In this document: positions 45,869-58,010 of the stretch, piece after piece
Layout: each line of letters opens with the position of its first letter
How positions within the stretch are numbered: position 1 is the stretch's first letter
NCBI GenBank assembly: GCA_034336665.1
Contig: JAPFBE010000036.1
Coordinates: 1,604,357 to 1,668,356 of the forward strand
From: Luscinia megarhynchos
Lineage: Eukaryota > Chordata > Aves > Passeriformes > Turdidae
Direction: 5' to 3'
DNA: 64,000 nt
Translations under genes and position numbers: made by a program
The notes under the pieces: model-generated
Database searches by the model: none
What the model saw: only the letters and a program-made list of their open reading frames with translations
What the model was told of the DNA's origin: nothing

Positions 45869-47230
45869 CAGAGATTCCTTCCAGAGGATCAGAGAGATCA
45901 TTCTCCCTTCTGTAATACCCTGCATCCTTGTCCTGAAAGGTTGAGACTACTCTCATTTTAGTGGAGCTCCTTCAGTGGGTGTTTCTTTCCTTGAGTTGGT
46001 GCACCCATTCTTTTCCATCTCACTTTCCCATGACTTCCCCATGGTCACGCAAAAAGAGTCACAGGTTAGCTCATGGGCTGTACCCTCTCTCCCTAGCTGG
46101 AGGATGTTGGGCTTTGACTTTGGGGCCTGTGACTTGCAAAGGTGCCATATGGGAACTGTTCCTCCTCATCTCCTCTCTTATCTCCCTCCTTTCCTCTTTG
46201 AGTTCCTTAATCTCAGCAGAGACGTGAGTCTGCATCGGGCCATTGATCAAACTTTCATAATTTCTAAGCTTGTTAGCAACAGAACCCACTGTCTCTTGGT
46301 TGCTATCAGCATTAATTGTTGCAATGAAGGCTGTGTGTTGAACTCTCCCTAGATTTGCCAGATTCCATAACATATGCCCTGTGCACGTGACCTTGTTGGG
46401 GTCATTATCATTCTGTCTGCCCCTCAAAGAGTACATCCAATACCACCACTTCTCTCAGCTGTTGGATCCCTTCCTCAAGGGTCTTGTAGTGCATTTTATG
46501 ATGGTACTTCTGCATTTTCTCTGTGGACAAATCTCTCTCTTATACTCATTAAAAGCTGCTCCTGGAGGGAAAGGGGCCCTGGTACCTTACGAATACCTGA
46601 TCCACACCTGAGTCCTGGGTCAAGGATCCCAAATTCCTTGCCTCAGTATCATTCAGTTGCACACCTGTACCCATAAGGTTCGAGACCCAAAGTAACCAGG
46701 TTGTATAAGCCTCATGGCCCTGTTGCACAATGTCTTTTTGCAGATTACAGGGACTTTCATACGACGGGGCATTGGTGATGATATCAACCTCTGGCTCCCT
46801 TGCTGGTTGTCTGGGCCCTCCTTTCTTATCCTTATTAACTGGGTGCTCTGATTTCATCTTAGACTTCTGAGTTTCCACAGGGGCAACTGATGCTGGATGT
46901 GACTGCCCTTGTGGTTCAGCTGGAACCGGGACGGTTGTAATGTCTGTGAGTTCCACTGCAGCCCCATCAGACTCTCCCTCTTTAAGGATGGGGGAGGGTT
47001 TCTCACCAGCTGGGGAAATGTACTCCTTCAGCATCTGGCCCATCTTGCACATCTTTTTCACCAAAACCCCTACCCAATCCGGGTGGTTTATTTCTGAGGT
47101 GGGCTGTGGGGCAGGGTCAGGCTCTGCAGTAGTACCCCTATTCCCTGGGGTAGGTATCAGAGTGGTTATCTGAGCCAATCTCCCCTTATCTCTGAATGCT
47201 AGATAGAACAGGCCTATCAGCAACACCAGT
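45869..47230 (-). pseudogene. gag: ERVL-like gag remnant
   Basis: The minus strand has an open stretch of 225 codons (47226-46549), with a hydrophobic start, Pro-rich and charged middle, and a WLLWVSNLMGTGVQL segment. A further piece lies at 46436-46071. Position directly after the 5' LTR and before protease supports gag. Codons are interrupted near 46540 and 46440. No zinc knuckle was seen. Confidence 0.7.
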
Positions 47231-47679
47231 CACTGTATGATATCATTAGCATTTAGAGAAGACTGGAACCCTTCGAAAACTGGTGGGCTAGACCCAAAAA
47301 ACTGAGTGATAGGTTGGGAGAAAATTTCCCCTGGTGTCATTTCCTCACAGTAGGTACCATTATTAATGTACCCCCAAAAACATACAGTTAGTATGTGATA
47401 GCCCTGAATCCATGTACCCGTCTTCCAAAGGAAGTTAAAAATCCATTAATTTCTCACCTTATTAACCCATAAAGCAAACTGGATAACAGACACAGTAGCT
47501 TTAGTTATAGGGCCCATGTTTAGATAAGGGTCTGCAAATACAGCCACGACCACGTGCCACCTGAACCAGGGTAAGCTTGACCACATGGTGCCATCTAATG
47601 AGGTTTCTACATCCAGCACACAAAAATTAGGTTACTCAAGAATTGTAATTCCTTTTTTCTCTCAATGCCCTCGGGCCTC
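47231..47679 (-). mobile_element. ERVL-like provirus leader
   Basis: Sequence between the 5' LTR and the gag-like frame; presumably holds the primer-binding site right after the LTR (minus strand 'gaggcccgagggcattgag'), but I cannot match it to a tRNA with confidence. Confidence 0.5.
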
Positions 47680-48401
47680 TGTCTTGGTTTAAAAGACAGG
47701 TATCTGCTAAGAAAGGCAGGAGCCTCTCTTGAAATGGAAAATGTGAACCCCCTCCCTCCAAATTGTTATAATTTTGAAATTAAGGGGCTTTCAGGCAGAG
47801 ATATGGGAATAGGAATAACAGTTCTTTATCAGGAAAAATTAAAAGTACAGAAATACAAAAGAAGAAAGATAACTAAAACACTGACAGAGTCAGAATACAA
47901 CCTGACACCCCATCAGTTAGGGTGTTGGTAGCAGTCTAATTAAATGGTGACTGCAGTCCTTCTGGAGTAACAGATGTGGTTCAGTTGAAGCAGTGGTTCT
48001 GTAGAAGGATGCAGTTTTCTTCTGAAGGTCCAGTGATGATGTAGAAAGGTTTGATTTTCCTCTGGAATCGAGTGGAAAGGGCTGCCCTGATGCTCCAAAT
48101 CTCAGTTTTTATCTAGGTAGGAAATGCTTGGCTCCTCCCCCTGGGTAGAGCATCTCACAATGGGATGATGTAATTTTATCAGTCATGCAGTGGGACTCAA
48201 TGGTCCATTAACAGAAGATATCTTCCTGAAGGAAGGATGGGTCATGGGAAAGATAAAGAACACTGCCCCACCTAGTTTTAACGGATGGTCAATTAACAGA
48301 AGATATCTTCCCAGGAGATAAAGATCACTGCCCCACCTGATTTCAATAGATGGTGGTAGAATACATACTTTTGGTTACATCCTGCTTTGCAAGCCAAGAC
48401 A
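47680..48401 (-). mobile_element. 5' LTR of the ERVL-like provirus, 722 bp
   Basis: On the minus strand it starts TGTCTTGGCTTGCAAAG and ends ...tttaaaccaagaca. Its U3 has two tandem copies of an 'agaagatatctt' block (near 48210 and 48300). The LTR at 14001-15383 is a plus-strand relative. Confidence 0.92.
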
Positions 48402-48406
48402 ACCCC

Positions 48407-48693
48407 TAAGCTGCCCTATAGTTGATCTGCCAGTTATTGTACAGACTAAAAAATCTCCCCAAAGCCTTGCCAAACTTACATACAATTTCTAAAAGAGGCG
48501 CACTCCATGAACTGAAAAGTGTATAGCAAGAGCTGTATGCCTTCACAAGAGTTAGTCCCATCAGGAAATCAGGATTGATAAACAAAGCAGAAAGTTTAGA
48601 TAATTATTTTTTAAAATTCATTAAAAAATATGGCAAGACAGAATTTGAAAGCGATTAATTGGCACTTTTAGAACAGTTAATTTAATTAGGCAT
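48407..48693. other. RFX3 intron, unique sequence
   Basis: Short intron block with no repeat recognised. Confidence 0.5.
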
Positions 48694-50637
48694 TGCACTG
48701 GTTTTGCCTGAGGTATGGTAATTTTCTTCCCAGTGGCTGATATGGGGCTGTGTTTTGGATTTGTGCTGATGTGCTGGTTTATCACAACCTGTTTTTTTGT
48801 AGTGAGGGTGGGGGGAGCCACAGAACTGTCTTCTGTGAGAAGCTGCTAGAACCTTCCACTATACCCGACAGAGACAATCTCTGATGGCTCTGAAGATGAA
48901 CATGCTGCTGGTCCAATTAGAGAGGTTGGTAATGCCTCTGTGATGACATATTTAAGAAGAAAATTCCAAACAGTGTAGGAGCAGCTTTTTCCGAGGGGTG
49001 GTGAGGCATCGTTGTTTGGGACAATCCTGGCGGTGGCAGTTTCTCCTTTTCAGTGCCCCGCATGAAGAGAGACATTGAATGGTGCTGACGTCACAGTGAC
49101 CAGCACCACCCACGCAGGGGCGGCCAGACCATGTGGCCGGCAGTGGATATAATGACAAGCAATTCCCCAACGCAGTATCTAGACGAAAACAACTTCTCAG
49201 TGCTGCAAGATCCTGCAGCAATCTTTGAATTGGTGGAATTTGTTGGCAATGATACTTACGAGCAGCAGTTTTTTCCTCCTAGTCAGAGAAAGGAGGAAGC
49301 GAAGACATGGAAAAAGACAACATGATGGCACCAAGGTCAGTGGAAAGAAAGAGGGGGAGGAGGTGCTCAAAGAGTCGGAGTAAAGATTTCTCTGCAAGAT
49401 GTGTTGAGGGCTATAATAAAACAAACTGTCTCCCTGTAATACATGAAGTCCAGGGGGGAATGCAGAGATCCACTCTCAGCCTGTGGGAAAAGCTGCTCAT
49501 GCTGGAGCAGGTGGATGCTAAAAAAGCTGTAATCCAGTGGGAGACCCAAACAGAGAGAGAGGGCTCTTGCTTCCAGAGACAGAGGGCCCTTGCTTCCACA
49601 CTAGAGCAGCTTATCCTTAAAAGACTCCATGAACTACTGACTCATGCAATGGCAGTTTTGGGAAGACTGTTTTGCCTGTGGAAGGAACTCACGTTACAGC
49701 AGGTTGGGTGGCACTGCTGCTTCTGAGATTAGAACCACTCTGGCGAAGTTCATGGAGAACTGTGTTCCGTGGGAAAGACCCCACAGCATAGCAGAAGAGA
49801 GAGACCCCCTCCCTAAATTAACTGAAGAAAGATCTCGAGTGACGATCTGACCAAACACCCCTACATCATCTCCCTGCGCTGTTGGTGGGAAGGAGGGAGG
49901 GGCTAGGGGGAGGGAAAGGTGTTTTAAAGGCTTATTTTCTCCTCATTATTCTCCTTTGACTCTGTTAATAAGAAAATTACTTTATACCTTTAAGTTTGAG
50001 CCTGTTTTGCCCTTGGACTGTTTTCTCCCCATCCTTATCTCAACTCATGAACTCTTTGCTACGGTTCTGGTGGGTGCCTGGTGTTTTAACCAGTGTCAAA
50101 CCCAGACAGTTGAACACAGGGTTGATAACAGACATGTTTTTGTTATTGCTGTGCAGGGCCTGCACAGAGCCAAGGCTTTTTCTGCTTTTCATACTGCCAA
50201 GATGTCAACCAGGCTGGGAGTGCATGGGAAGTTGGGAGGAGACACAGCCAGGACAGATGACCCAAACTGACCAAAGGGATATTCCAGACCACATGACATC
50301 ATGCTCACTATATAAAGTGGGGGGAAGAAGGAGGAAGGGTGGGGAGGGGGACATTTGGGGTGATGGCATTTATCTTCCCAAGTCACTGTTATGCATGATA
50401 GGGCCCTGCTTTCCTGGAAATGGCAGAACACCTGACTGTCCATGGGAAGCAGTGAATTAATTCCTTATTTTGCTTTCTTTGTGTGAGTGGATTTTCCTTT
50501 CCCTATTAAACTGTCTTTATCTAAACCCATGGGTTCTCCAGATTTTGCCCTTCCGATTCTCTCCCTGATCCTGCTGGTGAGGGAGTGAGTGAGTGGCTGC
50601 GTGGGGCTTGGTTGCTGGCTAGGGTTAAACCACAACA
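48694..50637 (+). mobile_element. LTR (family A), split by LTR family B
   Basis: Starts TGCACTGGTTTTGCCTGAG ('ggtatggtaattttcttc', 'ggggctgtgttttggattt'). It is interrupted at 48770, resumes at 50109 and ends ...gggttaaaccacaaca. It matches the intact relative at 57220-57822. No TSD found. Confidence 0.85.
48770..50108 (+). mobile_element. LTR (family B), 1,339 bp, inside LTR family A
   Basis: Starts TGTGCTGGTTTATCACAAC, ends ...gtgtcaaacccagaca. Flanks GCTGA (48765-48769) and GTTGA (50109-50113) differ at one base, an aged duplication. The text matches the split copy at 6399-8885. Confidence 0.87.
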
Positions 50638-50886
50638 AACACACAGAAATCCACTACTCTAGAAAAGTGCTAACACCATGCCACTAAAATTTGAAGTGTA
50701 ATGATAGCAGTAGCTAGTCATGTTTGACCTACTTTATACATTTTTACAGAAGAAAAAGAACAGACTGAAATTCACTTCAGGGATTCATAGGCATCTCCAA
50801 TATCAAATTTTGAATATCTCATAAACAAAACATCATTGTGTTCCTCTGACCAATTTTTTAATAATGAGAATAGTTTTCCATATGAG

Positions 50887-51991
50887 TGTATTTGGTTTAT
50901 GTGGCAAGGTTTTGGTAGATCTGGCAGTGCAGGGATGGCTTCTGAGACACTAGAAGCTGTTCTCATGTCAGAGAGAGTTCCAGCCAACTCCAAGGCAGAC
51001 CCGCCACTGGCCAAATCTGGGCCAGTGATATTGCTAGAGCCTCTGTGCAAACCTATTTAAGAAGGGGTAAAAAAACCTTCACAATGGCAGCTAGAAGTGA
51101 GAATATGTGAGAAATAAAATTATGCAGCCACTAAGATTGGTAAAGGAAGTGGGGATCAAGTACTCCAGGCATCTGAACAGAGATTTCCCTGTAGCCCATG
51201 AAGGTTAACAGTGGAGCAGATATCCTCCTGCAGCCTGTGGAGGACCCCACAATGGACAAGGTGTATGTGCCCTAAAGGAAGCTCCTGAAAGGAATGGTGG
51301 CCTGTGGAGAAGAGCCCATGCTGGAGCAGGTTTGTTGGCAGGACCTGTGACCCTGTGGGGGACCCATGCTAGAGCAGTCCATTCCTTAGGGACTTCACCC
51401 CATGGGGAAAAAAAAAAAGAAACTTTGGAGCAGTATGAAGAACTGCAGCCACTGGGAATGCCCACATTGGAGAAGTTCGTGAAGGACTGTCTCCCATGGA
51501 TGGGACCTCATGCTAGAGCAGGACAAGAACATGAAGAGGGAGAAAAGGCAGAAACAAAGTGTTATGAACTGATGGCAACCCTCATTCCCTGTCCCCCTGT
51601 GCTGCTCTGAGGGAGGAAGTAGAAAAGTTGGGAATGAAGCTGAGCCTGGGAAGAAGGGAGGGGTGGATGGAAGGTGTTTTTAGATTTGTTCTTCTTTCTC
51701 ATTATCCTGCTCTGTTTAATTGGCAATAAATTAAAATAATTTCACCAAGTCGAGTCTGATTTGCCTTTGAAAGTGTGGTGGGTGGACCTTGGCTGGCCTC
51801 CAGGTGCCCACCAAGCTGCTCTAACACTCCTCCTCAACTGGATGGGGGAAAAAAATATGACAAAAACCTTATGAGTTGAAATAAAGACGGGGAGATCACT
51901 CTCCAGTTATGGTCAGAGGCAAAACAGACTGTTGAGGAGTGGGATTGAGAGTGGCTTGGTGGGCACCTGGTGGCTAGGCCAACCCATCACA
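50887..51991 (+). mobile_element. LTR (family D) with an inverted U5
   Basis: Starts TGTATTTGGTTTATGTGGC, ends ...ggccaacccatcaca. Flanks ATGAG and AAGAG differ at one base. From 51774 to about 51931 the U5 is inverted relative to the 9929 copy, and about 60 bp of the normal U5 end follow, forming an inverted repeat. Confidence 0.82.
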
Positions 51992-51996
51992 AAGAG

Positions 51997-53860
51997 TTAT
52001 TTCAGAAATAATTTGTTTGCAATGAATACACTAAATATAGCATGCTGATATAGGTATGTGATCTACTGAATAAATATATTAAGAGGCAAAACTAGAAACA
52101 AAATACTAGGTGCTACAGGGCTTTTTAAATTTAATTTTTAAATGCAATTTAAAATTTTTAATGCAACAAAAAATAATGGCTTACAGCTAGAAAGAAATTA
52201 TCAATATAAGCAGATGAGGCCAGAATATAAATGGTACAAGTGTGTCTGACCTTAGTCTCATGGGGATTTTCTGGAAATCCAGTGGGGGCTGTATGGGGGT
52301 CCCAGGGACAGAGTAGGACATATATGCAATTCTGTCTACTGTGCAACACTGAAACTTACCTCTTTTCCTGGGAAGGGATAGAAACAAGCCATGATGCTTC
52401 ACAGATATGGAACAGAAGGAATCAGGAGGCAGAGTCTTGGGGGACAGAGGTTAATGAGAGTACAAGACCCCCCAAATCCTCTAAACTTCCACCCCACTAG
52501 TTAATTCATAATTTACCAACATTTTTAACAGTGATAGTACTTGAACATTTGACTGACTGATTAAACAGATTATTCACCTTCTTGTGTTTGGAAGCCTAGA
52601 CTAAATGCCTTTTTCACCAAACAAGTCACTGTGTTCAGAAGACTACTTGAATAAAAATGTCAGGCCTGTATGATTAAAAGGTCAGACTAGGTGATTTAAT
52701 TTTCCAATATAGCATAAAGATCCATGTATCTCTGATTTTTTAATCTGAAGCAGTTTGTTCATTTTAGGATGAATTCAGTTATAAAATCTGTTCTGCTAAT
52801 TATCAGAGGGGTGTGGAAAAAAGGAAAAAATTCCTTTACCTAGAAAGAGGTTGGCTGTTTGAATAAATAAAATCTTATTTAAAACTACTTTCCAAATCAC
52901 AACTACTCCTTCTTAAAAAAAGGCTATGGAAGCTTACATATTTTTGGGGTTTTTTTTCTCTTAAAAGAACTATACTTCCTCCAAGACTATACTATCAGGA
53001 TTTGACATTACTATTTGCCCTCCTTATTTATGGCTATTATTCTTTTTCTCTCACTCCATTATCAAATGATTTATTTTAGAAAGATGCCATGCTTGCTTTT
53101 CCATCAGGAGAATGCTTAGCACACTGTATTTAGTACCAGGAGTATTCATTAATTAATCCAGAATTATTAAATAATTAATTAATTCATATTTGCTTTGTTT
53201 TTATTTCCATGTACCTTTTGACTTTAACCATCAGTAACCCACCCAGACTCATCATTCAAGTAGGATACGTGTGATATAATTTCAAATTGCTACACTGTAT
53301 TAATAGAATTATCAGGAAGAGCTAAAATCTTATCAGTTATGACTAATTCACTAGTTACAAAAATGCAATCATTTCATTAATGACAGTAAATAAAACAAAA
53401 TAAAGTTATTTATTGTAAACAGTGAAACAGAACTAAATCTTGATATGGCAAAAGTGTCAGAGGTTATAAAAAGCCCATGCCTAGTTCATTTGTCTTCATG
53501 TGAAAATCATCCAAAATTAATTCAAAATATTTAAATACATTTGATGAATATTGCATTAAGAAGCAGGTCTGGCTACATATTATTGTGATCTCTTAAACTG
53601 TCTATACAAGTACGAAAAAATATTATGATGGTGCAGGTAGAGTTAGGATTTAAAGTAAAATGCACCAGGTAAAAAACAAGAAAAATTGAACTGGTGTGTT
53701 GGTCTAGTTAACCTGGTTTATTTAAATCTTCTAGCAAATTTAAAGCAGCATGTGTTTGATGTCACAGTTTAAACTGAATTGTTTAGGTTTCAATTGACTA
53801 TCGCTTGTATGAGTTGAACCCTATATATCAAGAGCCTTAAATTCATTAGAGATGTCAAGA
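51997..53860. other. RFX3 intron, unique AT-rich sequence
   Basis: 1.9 kb with no recognised repeat or gene. Confidence 0.6.
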
Positions 53861-56800
53861 ACTAATTAGAGTTCTCAAGACTGGTGGCAGCCCTTGCTGT
53901 AGTGATCATACTGTGATGGAATTCACAATCTCGAGGGATATGCGCCAGGTGAAGAGATGAGTCAGGACTTTGAGTTTTAAGAGAGAAAAATTTCAGTTGT
54001 TTAAGGAATTTGTGGATGGGACTCCCTGGGAAACTGCCCTCCTGAATAAAGGAGCTGAACAGAGTCGGCAGCTCTTCAAGGACATTATTCTTAGAGCACA
54101 AGAGTTCTTGATTCCTACATGCAAGAGATCAAGCAAGGAAGGCAGGAAACCAGAATAACCTAGTAAGGACCTCCTGGTCAAACCTAAATACGAGAAGGAA
54201 ATGCACAGGCTGTGGAAAAAGGGACATGGGAACATGGAAGGAATATAGGGATAATGCCTGAATGTGTAGGGATAGGATCAGGAAAGCTAAGGCACAGATG
54301 GCACTGAATTTGGCAAGGGATGAGAAGAATGAGAAGGGCTTCTACAGGTATGTTGGCCAGAAAAGAAAGATTAAAGAAAATGTACTCTCTTCTCCAGCCT
54401 GATAAATAGCACAGGAGAACTGGTGACAACTGACATGGAAAAGGCTTAGGTGCTCAACAATTTTTTTTGCCTCAGTTTTCGATGAAAATCTCTCTTTCCA
54501 CATATCTCAAGCCCTGAACCTCAAGGCAGTAATTGAAGGTTAGAAGTCCCTCCCATCATAGGAGAAGATTGGTTTATGACCACCAGAGGAACCTGAGTGC
54601 ACACAAGTCCATGGGACCAAACAAAATGCATGCCAGGGTCCTGAGGGAATTGGCTGACACAGTTGCCAAGTCATTCTGCATTATATTTTTCATGGCAGTC
54701 AGGAAACGATCCTGGTGAAAGGAAAAAGGGAAACATTGTACCCATTTTAAAAAAAGGTAAAAAGGAGGACCTTGGAAAGAACCAACCAGACAGCCTCACT
54801 TCTGGCCTGGTAAGGTCATGAAATGCATTGTCCTGAAAAGTATTGAGTCAAATATTATTTAGCTTATTCATCAATAACTTGGATGAAGGGATAGAGTGCC
54901 TTCACCACAGGTTTACTGACCATACAAAACTGTGAGGAGTGGCAGATACTCCAGAGTGCTATGCTGCCATTCAGAAAGATCTCAACAGACTGGAGAGATG
55001 GGCAGAGAAGAACTCTGAAATTCAACAAAGGCAAGTGCACAGTCTTGCACCTGGTAAGGAATAACCCCAGGCACCAGTACAGGCTGGGGGTGACCTGTTG
55101 GAAAGCAGCTCTGCAGAGAAGGAGCTGGTGGACAGCAAGTTGCCCATGAGCCAGCAGTGCCCTTGTGGCCAAGAAGGCAAATGGTATCCTGGGGTGCATT
55201 GGGAAGAGCATTGCCAGCAGGTGGAAGGAGGTGATCCTGCCCCTCTACTGGGGCCTGGTGAGGCCACGTCTGCAGTGCTGTGTCCAGTTCTGGGCTCCTC
55301 AGTACAAGACAGACATGGAGATCCTCAACCAAGTCCAGTAGAGGGCTATAAAGATGATTAGAGGACTGGAACAACTCATGAGTAAATGCTCAGGGAGCTC
55401 GGCCTGTTCAGCTTGGAGAAGAGACAACTGAGGGGATCTTACCAATGTATATAAGTATCTAAAGGGAGGGTGACAAGAAGATGGGACCAGGCTCTGCTTG
55501 GTGGTGCCGAGCAATAAGATGAGAATCAACAGGCAGAAACTGGAACACAGGAAGTTCCAACAGAACAGCAGGAAGAATTTTACTGTGCAGGTGACTGAGC
55601 ATTGGAACAGGTTGCCCAGAAAGATTGTGGAGTCTCCTTCCCTGGAGATATTCAAGAACTGTCTGGATACAATCCTAAATAATGTATTCTAGGGCCGTTG
55701 CTTGAGCAGAGAGGTTGGACTAGTCAACCTTCAGTGATCCCTTCCAACTTACCCATTCTGTGATTCTGCATATGTCAAAACATGGAAAACAAGGAGGTGA
55801 TTAGAGACACAGCCAACATGATTTCACCAAAGGCAAATAGTGTCTGACTAATCTAGTGGTCTTCTACAATGGAGTGACTGCATCAGTGGAAAAGGGAAGA
55901 GCTATGGATGTCATCTATCTGGACTTCTGTAAGGCCTTTGAAATCACCCCCCAAAACATTCTGGCCACTGTTAAATTGGAGAGATATGGGTTTGATCAGT
56001 GCACTGTTAGATAGATAAGAAACTGCCTGGATGTCCATGTCTGAAGATTTACGGTCAATGGCTCCTTGTCCAAATGGAGATCAGCGACTAGTGGTATCCC
56101 TCTGGGGTTCATACTGGGACCAATACTGTTTAATATCTTCATCAACATAACACACAGTGGGATTGAGTGAACCCTCAGGAAGATTCCAGATTACACCAAA
56201 CTGAGTGATTCAGTTGGTTTGCTATGTAGCATCCAGAGGGACCTTGACAGGCTTGAGGAATGGACCCATGCAAACCTCATGAAGTTCCCCAAGGCCAAGG
56301 GCAAAGTACTGCACCTGGGTTGGAGCAATCCCCAGTATCAATACAGACTGGGGAATGAACAGATTGAGGGCAGTTCTGCGGAGAAGGACTTGGGGATGCA
56401 CTGGTGGACAAAGAATTGGCCATGAGCTGGCAATGTGCACTTGCAGCACAGAAAGACAATTACATCCTGGGTTGAATGAAAAGAAGCATGTCCAGCAGGT
56501 CAAATGAGGTGATTCTCCTTCCCTACTGTGCTCCTGTGAGATTCCACTTAGAGTACTGCATTCAACTCTGAGGTCCCCAGAACAAGCAAGACTTGTTAGA
56601 GTGGTTCCAGAGGAGGGACACAAAGATGATTAGAGGGCTGGAACACCTTTCCTATGAGGAAAGACTCAGAGAGTTGGGGATGTTCAGCCTGGAGAAGAGA
56701 AGGCTCTAGGTAGTCTTTCAATACTTAGAGGGCTTATAAGACAGGGACAAACATTCTAGTAGGGCCGGTAGCAGTAGGATAAGGGGCAAGGATTGAACAC

Positions 56801-56970
56801 TGAACGAGGGTAGGTTTTGATTAGACATAAGAAACTGTTTACAATGAGAGTGGTGAGACATTGAAACAGGTTGCACAGAGAAGTTGTGGATGCCCCATAC
56901 CTGGAAGTGCTCAAGGTCAGGTTGATCATGTCTTTGAGCAACCTGATCTAGTGTAAGATATCCCTGCCCA
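53861..56970 (+). pseudogene. CR1 ORF2 and 3' UTR, long copy split by a younger CR1
   Basis: Plus-strand CR1 from the endonuclease/RT linker (53870-54160) through RT palm to 3' UTR. It is interrupted at 54853-55773 by another CR1. After it, 'gtcaaaacatggaaaacaag' resumes, then FxKGK-like, DFCKAFE and degenerate palm motifs around 55,900-56,200, then thumb and 3' UTR. Many stops and shifts. Confidence 0.88.
54853..55773 (+). mobile_element. CR1 (5'-truncated, 921 bp) inserted in another CR1, TSD GTCAAA
   Basis: Starts in the RT palm region ('ttcatcaataacttggatg') and ends with the CR1 tail 'cattctgtgattctgcatat'. GTCAAA is on both sides (54847-54852, 55774-55779). The older CR1 reads on correctly when it is removed. 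Confidence 0.88.
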
Positions 56971-57180
56971 CACTGTGTTCGGTTTTGGGCTCCTCACTAC
57001 AGGAAAGACGTTGAGGTGCAGAGAAGGACAAGGAAGCTGCTGAAGGGACTGGAGAGTTAGTCATATGAGGAGCAGGGCTGAGAGAGCTGAGGTTGTTTAG
57101 CCCAGAGAAGAGGAGGCTCAGGGGAGACCTTATCACTCTCTACAATCACCTGAAAGGAAGTTGTAGCAAGATTTTCAGTC
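56971..57180 (+). mobile_element. CR1 fragment
   Basis: Plus-strand CR1 thumb-region text ('ttttgggctcctcactacag', 'cttatcactctctacaatc') without a 3' tail. Confidence 0.8.
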
Positions 57181-57219
57181 TCATCCACATTCTTATGCAT
57201 GCAAGCATCCCCAGTGAAC

Positions 57220-57822
57220 TGCACTGGTTTTGGCCGGGATAGAGTTAATTTTCTTCAAAGTAGCTGGTATGGGGCTGTGTTTTGGATTTGTACTGAAAAC
57301 AGTGTTGGTAACATAGGGATGTTTTAGTTATTGCCGAGCAGGGCTTACACAGAGTCAAGGCCTTTTCTGCTTCTCATGCTGCCCCACCAGTGAGTAGACG
57401 AGGTTAGACAAGAAGTCAGGAGGGAACACAGTAGGACAGCTAACCCTAACTGACCAAAGGGATATTCCATACCATATGACGTCACACTCAGCAATAAAAC
57501 TAGGGGAGACATTGGCAGGGGGGCCACTCTTTGGGGACTGACTAGGCAGCCGGACTGGCTCAGTCAGTTGGTGAGCAATTGTTTTCATTTGCATCACTTG
57601 TCTTTCTTGGATTTTATTTGTATTCTCTTGTTTTTTTTTCCTTATAATTTTTTATTCCTATCAGTATTATCACTATTTTTTCCATTTTAAAATTAGTAAA
57701 TTGTTTTTATGCCAACCCACAAGTTTTCTCCTTTTTATTCTTCTGATTCTGTCCCCGATCCCACTGGGTGAGAGTGAGTATCTGTATGGTGCTTAGTTGC
57801 CAGCTGGGATTAAACCATGACA
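57220..57822 (+). mobile_element. LTR (family A), 603 bp, nearly intact
   Basis: Starts TGCACTGGTTTTGGCCGGG, ends ...gggattaaaccatgaca. It serves as the reference for the two split family A copies. No clear TSD. Just downstream of the CR1 cluster and 190 bp from RFX3 exon 1. Confidence 0.85.
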
Positions 57823-58010
57823 GCACTATACTATTTACATGTACAGAGTTAAACTAAATATAAATATTTGCAAGACAAACCTATGTATTATTGATTCTGC
57901 CAACATAATATGCTTTTTGCTATAGAAACATGTCAGCATGCCAGAATGCCAGAATATCAGAATGATTAAGAAATATCCCCAAAGATTTGACATAATTTTG
58001 AAGTACTTAC

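Larger units (their letters stand above)
42727..48401 (-). mobile_element. Class III (ERVL-like) provirus, defective, TSD ACCCC
   Basis: Exact ACCCC at 42722-42726 and 48402-48406 bounds the whole element. 5' LTR at 47680-48401, gag-like remnant at about 47230-46300, protease near 44490, RT from 44160 to 42921, then a truncated 3' LTR at 42727-42890. RNase H, integrase and the U3 of the 3' LTR are missing, so a deletion fused RT to LTR. A foreign solo LTR (44585-45863) sits between gag and protease. No env is expected in this class. Protein motifs and the 5-bp duplication both point to ERVL-like. Confidence 0.9.

Noticed and set aside
57220..57827. GCACT as a target duplication of the family A LTR
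   Set aside because: The first GCACT is part of the LTR start shared with the copy at 48694, so the match to the right flank is chance.
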